Shown: positions 17,681 through 27,285, counted from the stretch's first letter. The stretch is DNA of 64,000 nt from Methylococcus mesophilus (GCF_026247885.1 NZ_CP110921.1:3033001-3097000); one strand, 5' to 3'. A program made the numbers and translations. Notes: a model not told the origin generated them from the letters alone.

Positions 17681-19108
17681 ATGTCATTGATCGAAGACTT
17701 TGCTCCATTTGTCGCTGTTGCAGTTCTCGTCGGTATCGTTTTGCCGCTGTGGCTGTGTTTGCTTCTCTGTTTCCGCCAAGGACGGCGGCTGGCGTCCGTC
17801 GTATCGGAGCGCGAACACGTGGAGCGCATGCTGCGCGAGGAGCTGAGCCAGCTTAGAGCCGAGATAGGCCGCGCTTCCCGCGACAACCGCGAGGAAATCG
17901 GCGGCGCGATCGGCCGGTTCCAGGCGGCGCAGCAGGATCAGGCAGAGCGGATGCGACTGCTGATGGACGAAAAGCTCGTGCGGGTTCAGGCCGACGCCCG
18001 CGAGGGGCGGGAGGAAATGGGGCTGGGGTTGAAGCGTTTTGGCGAGTTGCAGAAGGAGCAACTCGACAGCGTCGGCCTGCTGCTGAAAAACCAGCTCGAA
18101 GCCCTCGCCGGGGCGAATGAAAAGAGTATCGAACGCTTGCGTCTCACCATCGAGGAGCGGTTACAGGCGCTGCAGAACGACAACGGCCAGAAGCTTGAGC
18201 AGATGCGCCAGACTGTCGACGAGAAGCTCCACAATACGCTGGAGCAGCGCCTGGGCGAATCGTTCAAGCTGGTCAGCGAGCGCCTGGAACAGGTGCACAA
18301 GGGGCTGGGGGAGATGCAGACCCTCGCTTCCGGTGTGGGCGATCTCAAGCGGGTGCTCACCAACGTCAAGACCCGCGGCACCTGGGGCGAGGTGCAGCTC
18401 GATGCCCTGCTGGAGCAGATCCTGACGCCCGAACAGTACGGCAAGAACGTGGCGACCCGGCCGAGCGGCGCGGAACGGGTCGAATTCGCGATCCGGCTGC
18501 CGGGGCGCGACAGCGATGCGCCGGTGTGGCTGCCGATCGACGCCAAGTTTCCGGTCGAGGACTACCAGAAGCTGCTGGATGCGCAGGACAGCGTGGATCA
18601 CGCCGGCATCGAGGCGAACGGCAAGGCCCTGGAGCAGCGCTTGAAGAGCGAGGCCCGCACCATTCGCGACAAATACGTGGAGCCGCCCCACACCACCGAC
18701 TTCGCCATCCTCTACCTGCCGATCGAGGGTCTGTACGCCGAGGCGCTACGCCGGCCGGGGTTGGCCGAGGTCTTGCAGCGGGATTACCGGGTGACGGTGG
18801 CCGGCCCGACTACCCTGGCCGCCATGCTGAACAGCCTGCAGATGGGGTTCCGGACCCTGGCCATCGAGCAGCGCTCCTCGGAGGTGTGGACCATCCTGGG
18901 GGCGGTCAAGACCGAATTCGGCAAGTTCGGCGATGCCCTGGCCTATACCCGCAAGAAGCTTGAGGAGGCGACCAGCTCCATCGACAAGGCGGAAACCCGC
19001 ACCCGCGTGCTGAGCCGCAAACTCAAGGACGTCGAGGCCATCCCGGCGCAGGAGGCGGGATGGCTGCTGCCTCAGGCCGGGGAGGCGGATGAGGCCGCGG
19101 CGGACTGA
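17681..19108 (+). CDS. rmuC: DNA recombination protein RmuC family
   Basis: Membrane-anchored coiled-coil protein with a restriction-endonuclease-like core, known to limit recombination at inverted repeats. 475 residues. A membrane helix at about residues 8-30 (VAVAVLVGIVLPLWLCLLL), a long coiled coil at 40-210, then the RmuC domain with conserved stretches LTNVKTRGTWGEVQLDALLE, LPIDAKFPVEDYQKLLDA and FAILYLPIEGLYAEAL. Start ATG 17681 directly precedes the membrane helix. Monocistronic, with a convergent neighbour. Confidence 0.93.
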   Translation: MSLIEDFAPFVAVAVLVGIVLPLWLCLLLCFRQGRRLASVVSEREHVERMLREELSQLRAEIGRASRDNREEIGGAIGRFQAAQQDQAERMRLLMDEKLVRVQADAREGREEMGLGLKRFGELQKEQLDSVGLLLKNQLEALAGANEKSIERLRLTIEERLQALQNDNGQKLEQMRQTVDEKLHNTLEQRLGESFKLVSERLEQVHKGLGEMQTLASGVGDLKRVLTNVKTRGTWGEVQLDALLEQILTPEQYGKNVATRPSGAERVEFAIRLPGRDSDAPVWLPIDAKFPVEDYQKLLDAQDSVDHAGIEANGKALEQRLKSEARTIRDKYVEPPHTTDFAILYLPIEGLYAEALRRPGLAEVLQRDYRVTVAGPTTLAAMLNSLQMGFRTLAIEQRSSEVWTILGAVKTEFGKFGDALAYTRKKLEEATSSIDKAETRTRVLSRKLKDVEAIPAQEAGWLLPQAGEADEAAAD

Positions 19109-19112
19109 GCGC

Positions 19113-21023
19113 TCAGTCGGCGCTCAGTGTCTCGAGATCCCGGTCCAGTTCCAGCCGCATGTCGCCATTGCGCCACACCGCCCGGCCGACGTCCTGCCAA
19201 GGCTGGCTGAGGTTGTAACGGCGCAGGCCCGGCTCCCAGTCCATCGGCGCCTTGATGGTCTTGAGCTTCAGGACGAACGTGGTGCCGTTCAGGTCCAGTC
19301 CAAGCCGGGCGCCCCAGAACGCGGTCACCTTGCGCACGAATTTGTCGAGCCGGCGCTGATCCATGTGCCTGGTCACCGCGACGTTGGCCCACATGGAATG
19401 CACCCGTCCCCAGTTTGGCGAAACGATGCGGCCCTCCTCGTCGACGAACGGGAGCCAGTGTTCCTTGCCGTCGGCGTCGAGATAGGTGATCCCCAGGATG
19501 TGCTCATAACCCTGGAAATGGTCGTGCAGATAGAGCGGATGCGGGGTGATGCCCAAGAACGTGTGCGAGGCCGAAATCAGCGCATTGCTGAGCATCGTCA
19601 ACACCTGTCCGGCTTCATTGGCCTTGGTGTCCACGCCCAGCCGGTAGAGGATGGCGTAGTGCAGGGTGCAGTTGAGCTGCAGGATCAGCACGACGACCAG
19701 CATCCGGCTGATGCGGTTTGCCCGCTGACGCAGGCTGCCGCCGACCCACAGGGCGATGCGCTGGGCCAGGTCGGGCTCCGTCAGGCGCGGCGCCGGCGCG
19801 CAGGACGCATCGCAGCCCAGCCGGACGCGGCTGTCGGCGATACGCCGGTAGACCCGGTTGGCGATCGCATTGAGGCCCGGCAGCAGCATCGCCAGTCCGA
19901 TGAGTGCCGGATAGCGCATGGCGATCAAGATTCGGGCATAGGTCGCCACCCCCGAGTGCGTCCGTCCCGTCCGGTCGACGGCGTAGAGATCGCCCAGCAA
20001 GTCCTGTTCGGGAATGTCCTTGAGGGCGGATACCGCCGCGGCGTGGGTCTGCAGTCCGCGGAAAGCCACGGCGCGGAACACGTCGAAATGCTCGACGGCG
20101 AGGACGGTCTTCAGGCACAGCGGGCAGCGTTCGTCGTAGAACACCTGTAACACCGGCTCCGCCGGGCGCAGGGTTCGCCCGAGGGCCCGCCACCAACGGA
20201 ACGGCACCATCAGGAAATAATGCACCAGCATGCCGAAACCGAACGGGTAGATGTTCAGCGACACGATGATGCCCGCGTGCAGCGACATGCCGACCAGCAG
20301 CAGGGGCACGCGGAAGCGGCGGAAATAGAGCAGGAACAGGAAGGCGAACTGGAACGCGATGATCGTGTAGCCGATCGCCCGCTGCAACGGCTCGATTTCC
20401 AGCAGCCAGCTCATGTCCAGCGGCGACATGTAATAAGGCAGCGAGGAGGGCAGCCAGGGCCCCAAGCCGTTGCGCCAGAATTCGGCGAACAGCTTGTGGA
20501 TCACCGAATCCAGGTAGATGAAGCCGAGGGATACCGCCAGCGGCAGGAAATAACACAGCACCGGCACCGTCTGCGGCAGCAGGTAGCGCCGATCCACCGT
20601 CGAATGGCGCCAAGCCAGGCGCAGCCGGTCCAACGACCAGGCGCGTTCCGACGGCAGGAAGATCAAGAGAAGGCTCGATCCCAGCATGAGCTGGTCGAAG
20701 CCGCCGTCGAAGTCCTTCCACATCGGCGTGAACACCGTGAAGGCTAGCCAGAGCGAATAGTTGGCGATGGCGGCGAGCCGCGTGTGGAGCCCCAGCGCCA
20801 GGCACAGCGCGGCGATGCCCCACAACACCAGGAACAGGTGGACCGAAGGCGAGGCGATGTCCAGATAGGGCACCGGATCGAAGATCAGCTGGCGGAAGTA
20901 ATACAGGAAGCAGACTTCCTGGAACGCGACCAGACCGAACGCCATCCGGAACAGGCCGAGGCCGGTGGCCGGCACCTGCTTTTCCAGGCCGCGCAGAACG
21001 AGATTGAACAAGGCTTTTTGCAT
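19113..21023 (-). CDS. HTTM / DCC fusion membrane protein
   Basis: 636 residues. The N-terminal ~290 residues are a polytopic HTTM domain (relatives of vitamin K-dependent gamma-carboxylase) with many hydrophobic helices (GLGLFRMAFGLVAFQEV onward). Residues ~300-410 match the DCC (DUF393) thiol-redox domain, with FYDERCPLCLKTVLAVEHFD holding the CxxC pair. One or two more helices and a soluble C-terminal domain follow. Such fusions are usually annotated as predicted membrane proteins of unknown substrate. It stands alone, ending four bases after the convergent rmuC stop. Confidence 0.82.
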   Translation of the reverse strand: MQKALFNLVLRGLEKQVPATGLGLFRMAFGLVAFQEVCFLYYFRQLIFDPVPYLDIASPSVHLFLVLWGIAALCLALGLHTRLAAIANYSLWLAFTVFTPMWKDFDGGFDQLMLGSSLLLIFLPSERAWSLDRLRLAWRHSTVDRRYLLPQTVPVLCYFLPLAVSLGFIYLDSVIHKLFAEFWRNGLGPWLPSSLPYYMSPLDMSWLLEIEPLQRAIGYTIIAFQFAFLFLLYFRRFRVPLLLVGMSLHAGIIVSLNIYPFGFGMLVHYFLMVPFRWWRALGRTLRPAEPVLQVFYDERCPLCLKTVLAVEHFDVFRAVAFRGLQTHAAAVSALKDIPEQDLLGDLYAVDRTGRTHSGVATYARILIAMRYPALIGLAMLLPGLNAIANRVYRRIADSRVRLGCDASCAPAPRLTEPDLAQRIALWVGGSLRQRANRISRMLVVVLILQLNCTLHYAILYRLGVDTKANEAGQVLTMLSNALISASHTFLGITPHPLYLHDHFQGYEHILGITYLDADGKEHWLPFVDEEGRIVSPNWGRVHSMWANVAVTRHMDQRRLDKFVRKVTAFWGARLGLDLNGTTFVLKLKTIKAPMDWEPGLRRYNLSQPWQDVGRAVWRNGDMRLELDRDLETLSAD

Positions 21024-21204
21024 AGGGGCTCTTCGAGGGTTCGCCGGATTTTCCGGCGCCCGGATGCGGGCGGCTAATGGTATGCGCAGCCGGGGGTTGC
21101 CTCAAGTTCGGATCGGCGTGGCAGGAACCTTGGTACGCGGAGCGGATCGCCCTTGCGACGGGGCAAAAGGATTTCCAATAATCCCTGTGGAGAAAACGCT
21201 CGGG

Positions 21205-21573
21205 TTATCCCGTTCGGAAAGCCAAGTTCAGGGATTCGGCTACCGCATTGAGCCGCGTGTCCCGTGTCCACAGCCGTGCAGTTCCCGCCAGGGAGGTTGC
21301 GGCCAGCAGGTGGGCGTCGATATAACCGATGCCGCGCCCGATGAGTGCGTGGTGTTCGATAAAGAACAGCACCTCCTCGTCGCTTGCCAGGGGAGCGGCA
21401 GGCATTTACCGGAAAAGGGACAAGATCGACGCCCGGTTCTTGAGGTTGCCACATGCCAACTCGCCGGCAACGAAAGGATGGGCTAAGACGCGGCGGTCGT
21501 TCAGCAATTCCGCCAACAGCGGATCGCCGGCGCGAAAGTGATCTATCCAGATCGAAGTATCGACCAGGATCAC
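21205..21573 (-). pseudogene. vapC: VapC-type PIN toxin with in-frame stop
   Basis: Reading from GTG 21573 gives 55 residues beginning VILVDTSIWIDHFRAGD, the PIN-domain start with its first acidic residue, then TAA at 21406-21408. The same frame continues at once with MPAAPLASDEEVLFFIEHH ... GIGYIDAHLLAA ... LWTRDTRLNAVA, the second half of the PIN fold with the remaining acidic residues. So a single nonsense codon splits an otherwise full-length (~122 codon) VapC ribonuclease. The ATG straight after the TAA could allow restart of the C-terminal half only. The start overlaps vapB by GTGA, as in intact vapBC operons. Confidence 0.82.
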
Positions 21574-21767
21574 GCCGGTTCCGTTTGGCGGCGGGGGATA
21601 TTTTGCAACTGGGGTTCGCTGCCAGCCAGCAGCGCGAGGCGCCGCGCGCTTTCCCGTTCGACCAGGGCTTTGAGCCCCTCCCGTACCAAGACCGATTTTT
21701 CCACCAGACCGGTCATACGCTGGGCTTCGGCCAACAAGCGATCGTCAATATTCAATGTAGTCCGCAT
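21570..21767 (-). CDS. vapB: VapB-type antitoxin
   Basis: 65-residue ribbon-helix-helix/VapB antitoxin: MRTTLNIDDRLLAEAQRMTG is the DNA-binding N-terminus that autoregulates these operons, and the C-terminal tail would bind VapC. Start ATG 21767; a longer open frame upstream lacks family resemblance. It remains intact although its toxin gene is interrupted. Confidence 0.87.
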   Translation of the reverse strand: MRTTLNIDDRLLAEAQRMTGLVEKSVLVREGLKALVERESARRLALLAGSEPQLQNIPRRQTEPA

Positions 21768-21891
21768 CGAATCGCCTCCAATGGTTAACCATCCAACAAA
21801 GCATACATCGTTTGATGCTTGAATCGATGACGGCCCGGTCGCCGCTTTTTGCTTTCCTCCGCCCAACCGGTACAAAATCGTATTTTATGAG

Positions 21892-23520
21892 TTGAGCGAG
21901 GGGGCTTTAGTGGAATCCATCAATGTCCGGGGCTACCCGACGATTTTAAGGTCCGACAGCAAGGAACCGCCCAAGATCCCATCGGTCGCGCCGGGGCGGA
22001 CCGGCGAGGCGGCGCTGGACGAGCAGGTTTTCCGGGTCATCGAGGTCGACAAGCTGTTCGAGGCCGCCGACCATGCCACCACGGCCATCGGGCGGGCTGT
22101 CCTGTACCGCTCCCTCGCGCAGCCGCCGGTCGATGCCGGGCTGATCCGCGCCAAGCAGGAGGCGGTGCGGGAACTGGAGCGGAACGGAGAGCTGCGGGCG
22201 GGACTCGAAGTCCTGTTGGCCGAAGCCGCCAAGCTGGAAGGGGAGTTCTACAATCTCCTCTACGCCCAGTTCCTGGGGCTGATCAGTTCACCTGCGCATC
22301 CGCTGGAAATCGACGGCTACGGCTACGCCACCTATATCAAAGGCACGCGCTTCATGCTCGACCTGGTCGAGCGCGCCAACCGTTTGCCCGAACCTGACAG
22401 CGCCTATCTCAAGGCGCTGGTACAGGAAGTCCGGGATTTCGCCCGGTCACGGTCCTACGCCCTGATGAAGGGGCCGGTGTACCGGACCGAGAAGCGGGTC
22501 TGCACCCGCGCCGAAAAGGGCTGGCTCACGCCGGGCATCCGGTTCCGGTCGTCCTTGTTCAAGCCCGTGGGGCTGACCGTCACGGGCTTGCTGATCCTGG
22601 CGGCGCTGGAATTCCTGCCTTTCGCCCTGGACATCGCCGCCTCCATCGCGCCGGTGTTCTGGCTGTTCCTGCTGCCGATCGGCTTCGTCTACGTGCCGAT
22701 CGTCGGCGGCATGGATCGTGACGGCATCATCTATCCTCTGCGCGAGGTTTACCGCCGCTCCGAGGAGGTACAAGCCACGCTGGATACGCTGGGCCAGCTC
22801 GACGAACTGATGAGCTTCATCCGGTTCCGCGAGGCCTTCGTGCATTTCATGACACTGCCGAGCATCCTGGACGGGGAGCGGCATCGGATGTCTCTGCATG
22901 GCGTCCGCAATCCGGTGCTGGCCAAGAACAATCCGCTCTACGTGCCCAACGACATCGATCTGACGGAGCAGCGGCTGACTTTCATCACCGGTCCCAACAG
23001 CGGCGGCAAGACCGCGTTCTGCAAGACCCTGGCGCAGGTCCAGATCCTGGCCCAGGCCGGCTGCCACGTGCCGGCGGAGCGGGCCGAGCTGACCGTCGCC
23101 GACCGGGTGTTCTACCAGGTGCCCGAGATCAGCCATCTGGCGGACGGCGAAGGCCGCTTCGGCACCGAGCTCAAACGGACCAAGGACATCTTCCTGGCCT
23201 CGACGCCGCGCAGCTTGGTCATCATGGACGAGCTGTCGGAGGGGACGACCAACGAGGAAAAGATGGACATCTCCGTCGCGATCCTCGACGGGTTCCGGGA
23301 GAAGGGCAATACCACGGTTCTCATCACCCACAACCACGAACTGGTAGACGTCTACCAAGGGAAGAAGGTCGGGCAGGCGCGGCAGGTGGAATTCCGCAAT
23401 GAACAGCCGACCTATCGATTGATCGAGGGCGTATCGCGGGTCAGCCATGCCGACCGCATCGCCAGGAAGATCGGATTTTCCAAGGAAGACATCGCCAGAT
23501 ACCTGAAAGGCAAGCCCTGA
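21892..23520 (+). CDS. MutS-like ATPase with membrane segments
   Basis: 542 residues. The C-terminal ~200 residues are a MutS ATPase domain: Walker A TGPNSGGKTAFCKTL (~365), Walker B LVIMDELSEGTTNEE, and the H-loop TVLITHNHEL. The N-terminal part lacks mismatch-recognition domains and instead has two adjacent hydrophobic helices near residues 225-265 (GLTVTGLLILAALEFLPFAL, VFWLFLLPIGFVYVPIV), so the protein is probably membrane-bound. Not canonical MutS or MutS2; role unknown. Start TTG 21892, but GTG 21910, with a better-placed GAGGGGG, may be the true start. The stop overlaps gloB (TGATG). Confidence 0.8.
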   Translation: MSEGALVESINVRGYPTILRSDSKEPPKIPSVAPGRTGEAALDEQVFRVIEVDKLFEAADHATTAIGRAVLYRSLAQPPVDAGLIRAKQEAVRELERNGELRAGLEVLLAEAAKLEGEFYNLLYAQFLGLISSPAHPLEIDGYGYATYIKGTRFMLDLVERANRLPEPDSAYLKALVQEVRDFARSRSYALMKGPVYRTEKRVCTRAEKGWLTPGIRFRSSLFKPVGLTVTGLLILAALEFLPFALDIAASIAPVFWLFLLPIGFVYVPIVGGMDRDGIIYPLREVYRRSEEVQATLDTLGQLDELMSFIRFREAFVHFMTLPSILDGERHRMSLHGVRNPVLAKNNPLYVPNDIDLTEQRLTFITGPNSGGKTAFCKTLAQVQILAQAGCHVPAERAELTVADRVFYQVPEISHLADGEGRFGTELKRTKDIFLASTPRSLVIMDELSEGTTNEEKMDISVAILDGFREKGNTTVLITHNHELVDVYQGKKVGQARQVEFRNEQPTYRLIEGVSRVSHADRIARKIGFSKEDIARYLKGKP

Positions 23521-24290
23521 TGCTCGAAATTCTTCAAATCCCCGTGCTTGAAGACAACTATGTCTATCTTCTCCACGAGCCCGACAGCGGCGCCACCGCG
23601 GCGGTGGATCCGGCCGTTGCCGGGCCGGTGCTGGAGGCGCTCGATGCCAGGGGCTGGCGGCTCAGCCACGTACTCAACACCCATCACCACGGCGACCATG
23701 TCGGCGGCAACCTTGAACTCAAGGCGGCGACCGGCTGCGCCATCGTCGGTGCGGCAGGAGATCGTCACCGCATTCCGGGAATCGATGTCGCGTTGAAAGA
23801 CGGCGAGGAATTCCGGCTCGGTTCCGCATCGGCCCGGATGCTGGAGGTCCCGGGGCATACCTCCGGCCATGTCGCCTTCTGGTTCGAGGACGATGCCGCC
23901 CTGTTCTGCGGGGACACGTTGTTCGCGTTGGGCTGCGGCCGACTGTTGGAGGGCAGCGCAGAGCAGATGTGGCGCTCCCTGGAGCGGCTGCGCGCGCTGC
24001 CGCCGAAGGCGAAGGTCTTCTGCGCCCATGAATACACCCAGGCCAATGCCCGATTCGCCGTTACGATCGAGCCCGGCAACACCGCCTTGCGCGAACGCCT
24101 GGGCCGGGTCGAGGCCTTGCGGCGTGAAGGGCTGGCCACGGTGCCTTCGAGCCTGGGCGAAGAGCTGGCGACGAACCCCTTCCTGCGGCCGGAAAGTCCG
24201 GAGATCAGGCAGGGGCTGGGGATCGTGCAAGCGCCGGATGTCGAGGTGTTCGCTGAAATCCGGCGCAGGAAGGACGGTTTTCGGGGTTAA
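23520..24290 (+). CDS. gloB: Hydroxyacylglutathione hydrolase (glyoxalase II)
   Basis: Metallo-beta-lactamase-fold hydrolase that releases D-lactate and glutathione from S-lactoylglutathione in methylglyoxal detoxification. The binuclear metal motif THHHGDHVGG lies at about residues 53-62, and the other ligands are in VPGHTSGHVAFW, FCGDTLFALGCGRLLEG and CAHEYT. 256 residues is standard. The start overlaps the MutS-like stop, so the two are co-translated. The 3' end overlaps the convergent permease gene by four bases. Confidence 0.95.
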   Translation: MLEILQIPVLEDNYVYLLHEPDSGATAAVDPAVAGPVLEALDARGWRLSHVLNTHHHGDHVGGNLELKAATGCAIVGAAGDRHRIPGIDVALKDGEEFRLGSASARMLEVPGHTSGHVAFWFEDDAALFCGDTLFALGCGRLLEGSAEQMWRSLERLRALPPKAKVFCAHEYTQANARFAVTIEPGNTALRERLGRVEALRREGLATVPSSLGEELATNPFLRPESPEIRQGLGIVQAPDVEVFAEIRRRKDGFRG

Positions 24291-25696
24291 TCCGCTGTCT
24301 GTTCCGCCAACTTGCTGTGGCGGTAGGAATAGGCGAAATAGATCATGATGCCCACCACCAGCCAGATCACGAAGCGCAGCCAGGTCAGGGTTGGCAGAAA
24401 GGCCATGAGGGCACCGCAGGACAAGGCGCCCAGGATCGGAAACCAGGGCACGACCGGTGTCTTGAACGGCCGATCCAGATCCGGCCGGGTGATGCGGAGC
24501 ATGATGACCCCAAGGCAGACCAGGACGAAGGCGAACAGGGTACCGATGTTGACGAGTTCGGCCAGTTCCCCCAAGGGGACCAAGCCGGCGACCACCGAAA
24601 TAAAGACCCCGCACAGAACGATGACCCGCACCGGCGTCTGGGTGCGGCGGTTGACCGTGGAAAACCACGGCGACATCAGCCCGTCGCGGGACATGGCGAA
24701 GATGATTCGCGTCAGGGCGTAGTAGAGCACCAGCATGACCGTGGTCAGGCCTGCGATCACCCCAGTGGCGACCAGCCCGGATGCCCAGCGGATGCCGAGC
24801 AGCTGCAGCGCATGGGCGACCGGCGAGGAAACGTTGAGTTCGGTGTAGGGCACCACGCCGGTGAGGAGTCCTGCCACCAGGATGTAGATCAGGGTGCAGA
24901 ACACCAGTGAACCGATAATGCCGATCGGCACGTCGCGCATCGGATTGCGCGCTTCCTCCGCGGCGGTCGAGACCGCATCGAATCCCACGTAGGCAAAGAA
25001 CACGATCGAAGCCCCGGCCATCACGCCGATCGGCTTACCGTCGACATCGTGGCCGAACCAGCCGAAGGGCATGAACGGGTCCCAATGGGTGGGATCGACG
25101 TGGGCGCTGGCGACGGCGACGAACACGGCGATGGCCAGTACCTTGATTGATACCATGACGGTGTTTAGGCGGGCGCTCTCCTTCACGCCGACGATGAGCA
25201 GGGCCATCAGCAGGAAGATGATCGCGGAAGCCGGCAAGTTGATGATTCCCCCCTGTTCCGGCGCCGTGGTCAGATAGTCCGGCAATGCCAGACCGGCTGC
25301 GGTCAGGGCGTTGGCGAAATACCCCGACCATCCGTTGGCGACCGCGGCCACCGAGATCGCATACTCCAGAATGAGGTCCCAGCCGATGATCCAGGCGATC
25401 AGTTCGCCGAAAGCCGCATAGCTGTAGCCGTACGCGCTGCCGCAGCCGCCTACGCAGGCCGCCAGCTCGGCGTACGCCAGGGCGGCGAAGGCGCACGCGA
25501 TTCCGGCGAAGACGAAGGATAGGACGACGGCGGGGCCGGCCTGGGTCGCGGCGGCGATGCCGGTCAGCACGAAGATGCCGGTTCCGATGATCGCGCCGAT
25601 CCCGAGCAGGGTCAGGTCGAGCGCCCCCAGGCAGCGCTTGAGGCCGCTGCCGGTGCAGTCGTCCGTGGAAACCGCCTTGGTTCGAAAGATTCGCAT
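24287..25696 (-). CDS. APC-family amino acid permease
   Basis: 469 residues with about 12 membrane helices. The N-terminus has the family signature LDLTLLGIGAIIGTGIFVLTG, and LAYAELAACVGGCGSAYGYSY and FFAYVGFDAVSTAAEEARNP mark it as the cationic amino acid transporter/YfnA type. I start at ATG 25696 (MRIFRTKAVSTDD), preceded by GGAGAGG; the open frame upstream is spurious. Substrate not certain. Confidence 0.9.
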   Translation of the reverse strand: MRIFRTKAVSTDDCTGSGLKRCLGALDLTLLGIGAIIGTGIFVLTGIAAATQAGPAVVLSFVFAGIACAFAALAYAELAACVGGCGSAYGYSYAAFGELIAWIIGWDLILEYAISVAAVANGWSGYFANALTAAGLALPDYLTTAPEQGGIINLPASAIIFLLMALLIVGVKESARLNTVMVSIKVLAIAVFVAVASAHVDPTHWDPFMPFGWFGHDVDGKPIGVMAGASIVFFAYVGFDAVSTAAEEARNPMRDVPIGIIGSLVFCTLIYILVAGLLTGVVPYTELNVSSPVAHALQLLGIRWASGLVATGVIAGLTTVMLVLYYALTRIIFAMSRDGLMSPWFSTVNRRTQTPVRVIVLCGVFISVVAGLVPLGELAELVNIGTLFAFVLVCLGVIMLRITRPDLDRPFKTPVVPWFPILGALSCGALMAFLPTLTWLRFVIWLVVGIMIYFAYSYRHSKLAEQTAD

Positions 25697-25867
25697 GTCG
25701 CCTCTCCGTATTCTTTGGATGTTTGGGGCGATTATGCCTGAACCGCAGTATCCGCCGAACGGCGCTCGCGGTCTACGGCCGGAAATGTTGCAGGACGTTG
25801 AAATTCTCCCCTCGGGCACCATGTCAAACCTATGAGGCGCCCGCGATTCCGGGCGAGGAGAATTCTG

Positions 25868-26119
25868 ATGACTATCGAAATCACGATGTATCTGCTGTTT
25901 CTGGCGGTCGGCTTCGGCCTGGGCGTCGTGGTAAGCCTGAACGTGTCTGCGCAGCGGCTGGAGAAGAGAATGCAGCGGCTGAGCGAGCCTGCGCCGCCGC
26001 CGCATGTCGAGATCAACGTCAATGAGGAACTGGTAGCGCGCTATCTGGACTCGTTCGATCTGGTCGCAATACCCAAGGATCTGGTGGTGCGGGCGGGACA
26101 GGCGCCGACCCGGCACTGA
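25868..26119 (+). CDS. Small single-pass membrane protein, unknown
   Basis: 83 residues from ATG 25868, preceded by a strong GAGGAG. One N-terminal helix (MYLLFLAVGFGLGVVVSL), then a short coiled coil (AQRLEKRMQRL) and a soluble tail (VEINVNEELVARYLDSFDL). No family recognised. Confidence 0.6.
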   Translation: MTIEITMYLLFLAVGFGLGVVVSLNVSAQRLEKRMQRLSEPAPPPHVEINVNEELVARYLDSFDLVAIPKDLVVRAGQAPTRH

Positions 26120-26135
26120 CCCGGCTGTGGGGCGG

Positions 26136-26164
26136 TTGCAAACTAGCGCGTAATTCCCTATAAG
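26136..26164 (+). promoter_or_regulatory. Candidate sigma-70 promoter of the cytochrome peroxidase
   Basis: TTGCAA at 26136-26141 and TATAAG at 26159-26164 with a 17-base spacer, about 60 bases before the ATG of the peroxidase. A GCGCG ... CGCGC inverted repeat overlaps the -10 region (about 26146-26172) and could bind a regulator. Confidence 0.5.
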
Positions 26165-26226
26165 AACGCGCTGGACCCGGCGATGCCGCCGTTTGAAAAC
26201 AACACCACACCGAGGAGGAAGTCACC

Positions 26227-27258
26227 ATGTTCATTCTACGTTTGCTGACCTGCGCCCTGGCCCTGGCCGGAGCGTCGGCGGCGGTTGCCGACTGGCAGGC
26301 GCTGCCCGCCAAGGCCCCCGAGCCCGCGGCCAATCCGAGCACCGCGGCCAAGGTGGAACTGGGCAAGATGCTTTACCTGGACCCTCGCCTGTCCTCGACC
26401 GGCACGGTCTCGTGCAACTCCTGCCATAACGTGATGCTGGGCGGCGAAGACAACCGCGGCGGATCGGTCGGCGTCCACGGTCAGGTCGGCGGACGCAGCG
26501 CGCCGACGGTCTGGAATTCCGCCTTCAACTCCGTGCAGTTCTGGGATGGCCGCGCACCCAGCCTGGAAGCGCAGGCCAAGGGACCCGTGACCAACCCCAT
26601 CGAGATGGGCATGAAGAGCTGGGACGACGTCGTGGTCCGGCTCAAGGCCATTCCGGGGTATCCGGAAGCCTTCGCCGCCGCCTTCGGCGGCGGGGACGCG
26701 GTGACGGCGGACAACGCCGCCAAGGCCATCGCCGCCTACGAGCGCACTTTGATCACGCCGAACAGCGCCTACGACAAATACGTCACCGGGGATAAGACCG
26801 CCCTGACCGAGCAGCAGGTGCGGGGCATGAACACCTTCGCCGAGACGGGCTGCTCGAACTGCCATAGCGGGCCGGCGTTCAACGGTCCCACCCTGCCGGA
26901 GGGAACGCCGTTCTTCATGAAGTTCCCGACCTTCGAGAACGGCATGTTCGAGGCCAAATACGGCTTCACCCAGGACAAGGGCCGCGCCGAGGTCACCAAG
27001 AAGGCCGAGGACGAACATTTGTTCAAGGTGCCGACCCTGCGCAACGTCGCCCTGACCGCCCCGTATTTCCACAACGGCAAGGTCAAGACGCTGGACGAGG
27101 CGGTACGGGTGATGGCCAAGCTGCAGCTCAACAAGGACCTGAGCGATCAGCAGATCGCCGACGTGGTCGCGTTCCTGAACGCGTTGACCGGCGAATTCCC
27201 CAAGCAGCAGATGCCGCAGCTGCCCGGCTTGCCGAACAAGACCTTCGACTACAACTAA
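26227..27258 (+). CDS. Di-haem cytochrome c peroxidase
   Basis: Periplasmic peroxidase that reduces H2O2 with electrons from c-type cytochromes. The signal peptide ends near AAVADW. The first haem site is CNSCHNV in the N-terminal domain (~67), the second CSNCHSG (~208) in the C-terminal domain, with the family motifs GGSVGVHGQVGGRSAPTVWN and KVPTLRNVALTAPYFHNG. 343 residues fits bacterial di-haem peroxidases. ATG 26227 follows GAGGAGGAAG. Monocistronic, ended by a strong terminator. Confidence 0.95.
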   Translation: MFILRLLTCALALAGASAAVADWQALPAKAPEPAANPSTAAKVELGKMLYLDPRLSSTGTVSCNSCHNVMLGGEDNRGGSVGVHGQVGGRSAPTVWNSAFNSVQFWDGRAPSLEAQAKGPVTNPIEMGMKSWDDVVVRLKAIPGYPEAFAAAFGGGDAVTADNAAKAIAAYERTLITPNSAYDKYVTGDKTALTEQQVRGMNTFAETGCSNCHSGPAFNGPTLPEGTPFFMKFPTFENGMFEAKYGFTQDKGRAEVTKKAEDEHLFKVPTLRNVALTAPYFHNGKVKTLDEAVRVMAKLQLNKDLSDQQIADVVAFLNALTGEFPKQQMPQLPGLPNKTFDYN

Positions 27259-27285
27259 ACGGTCCGCCCGGTTCTCGGCGTACGG

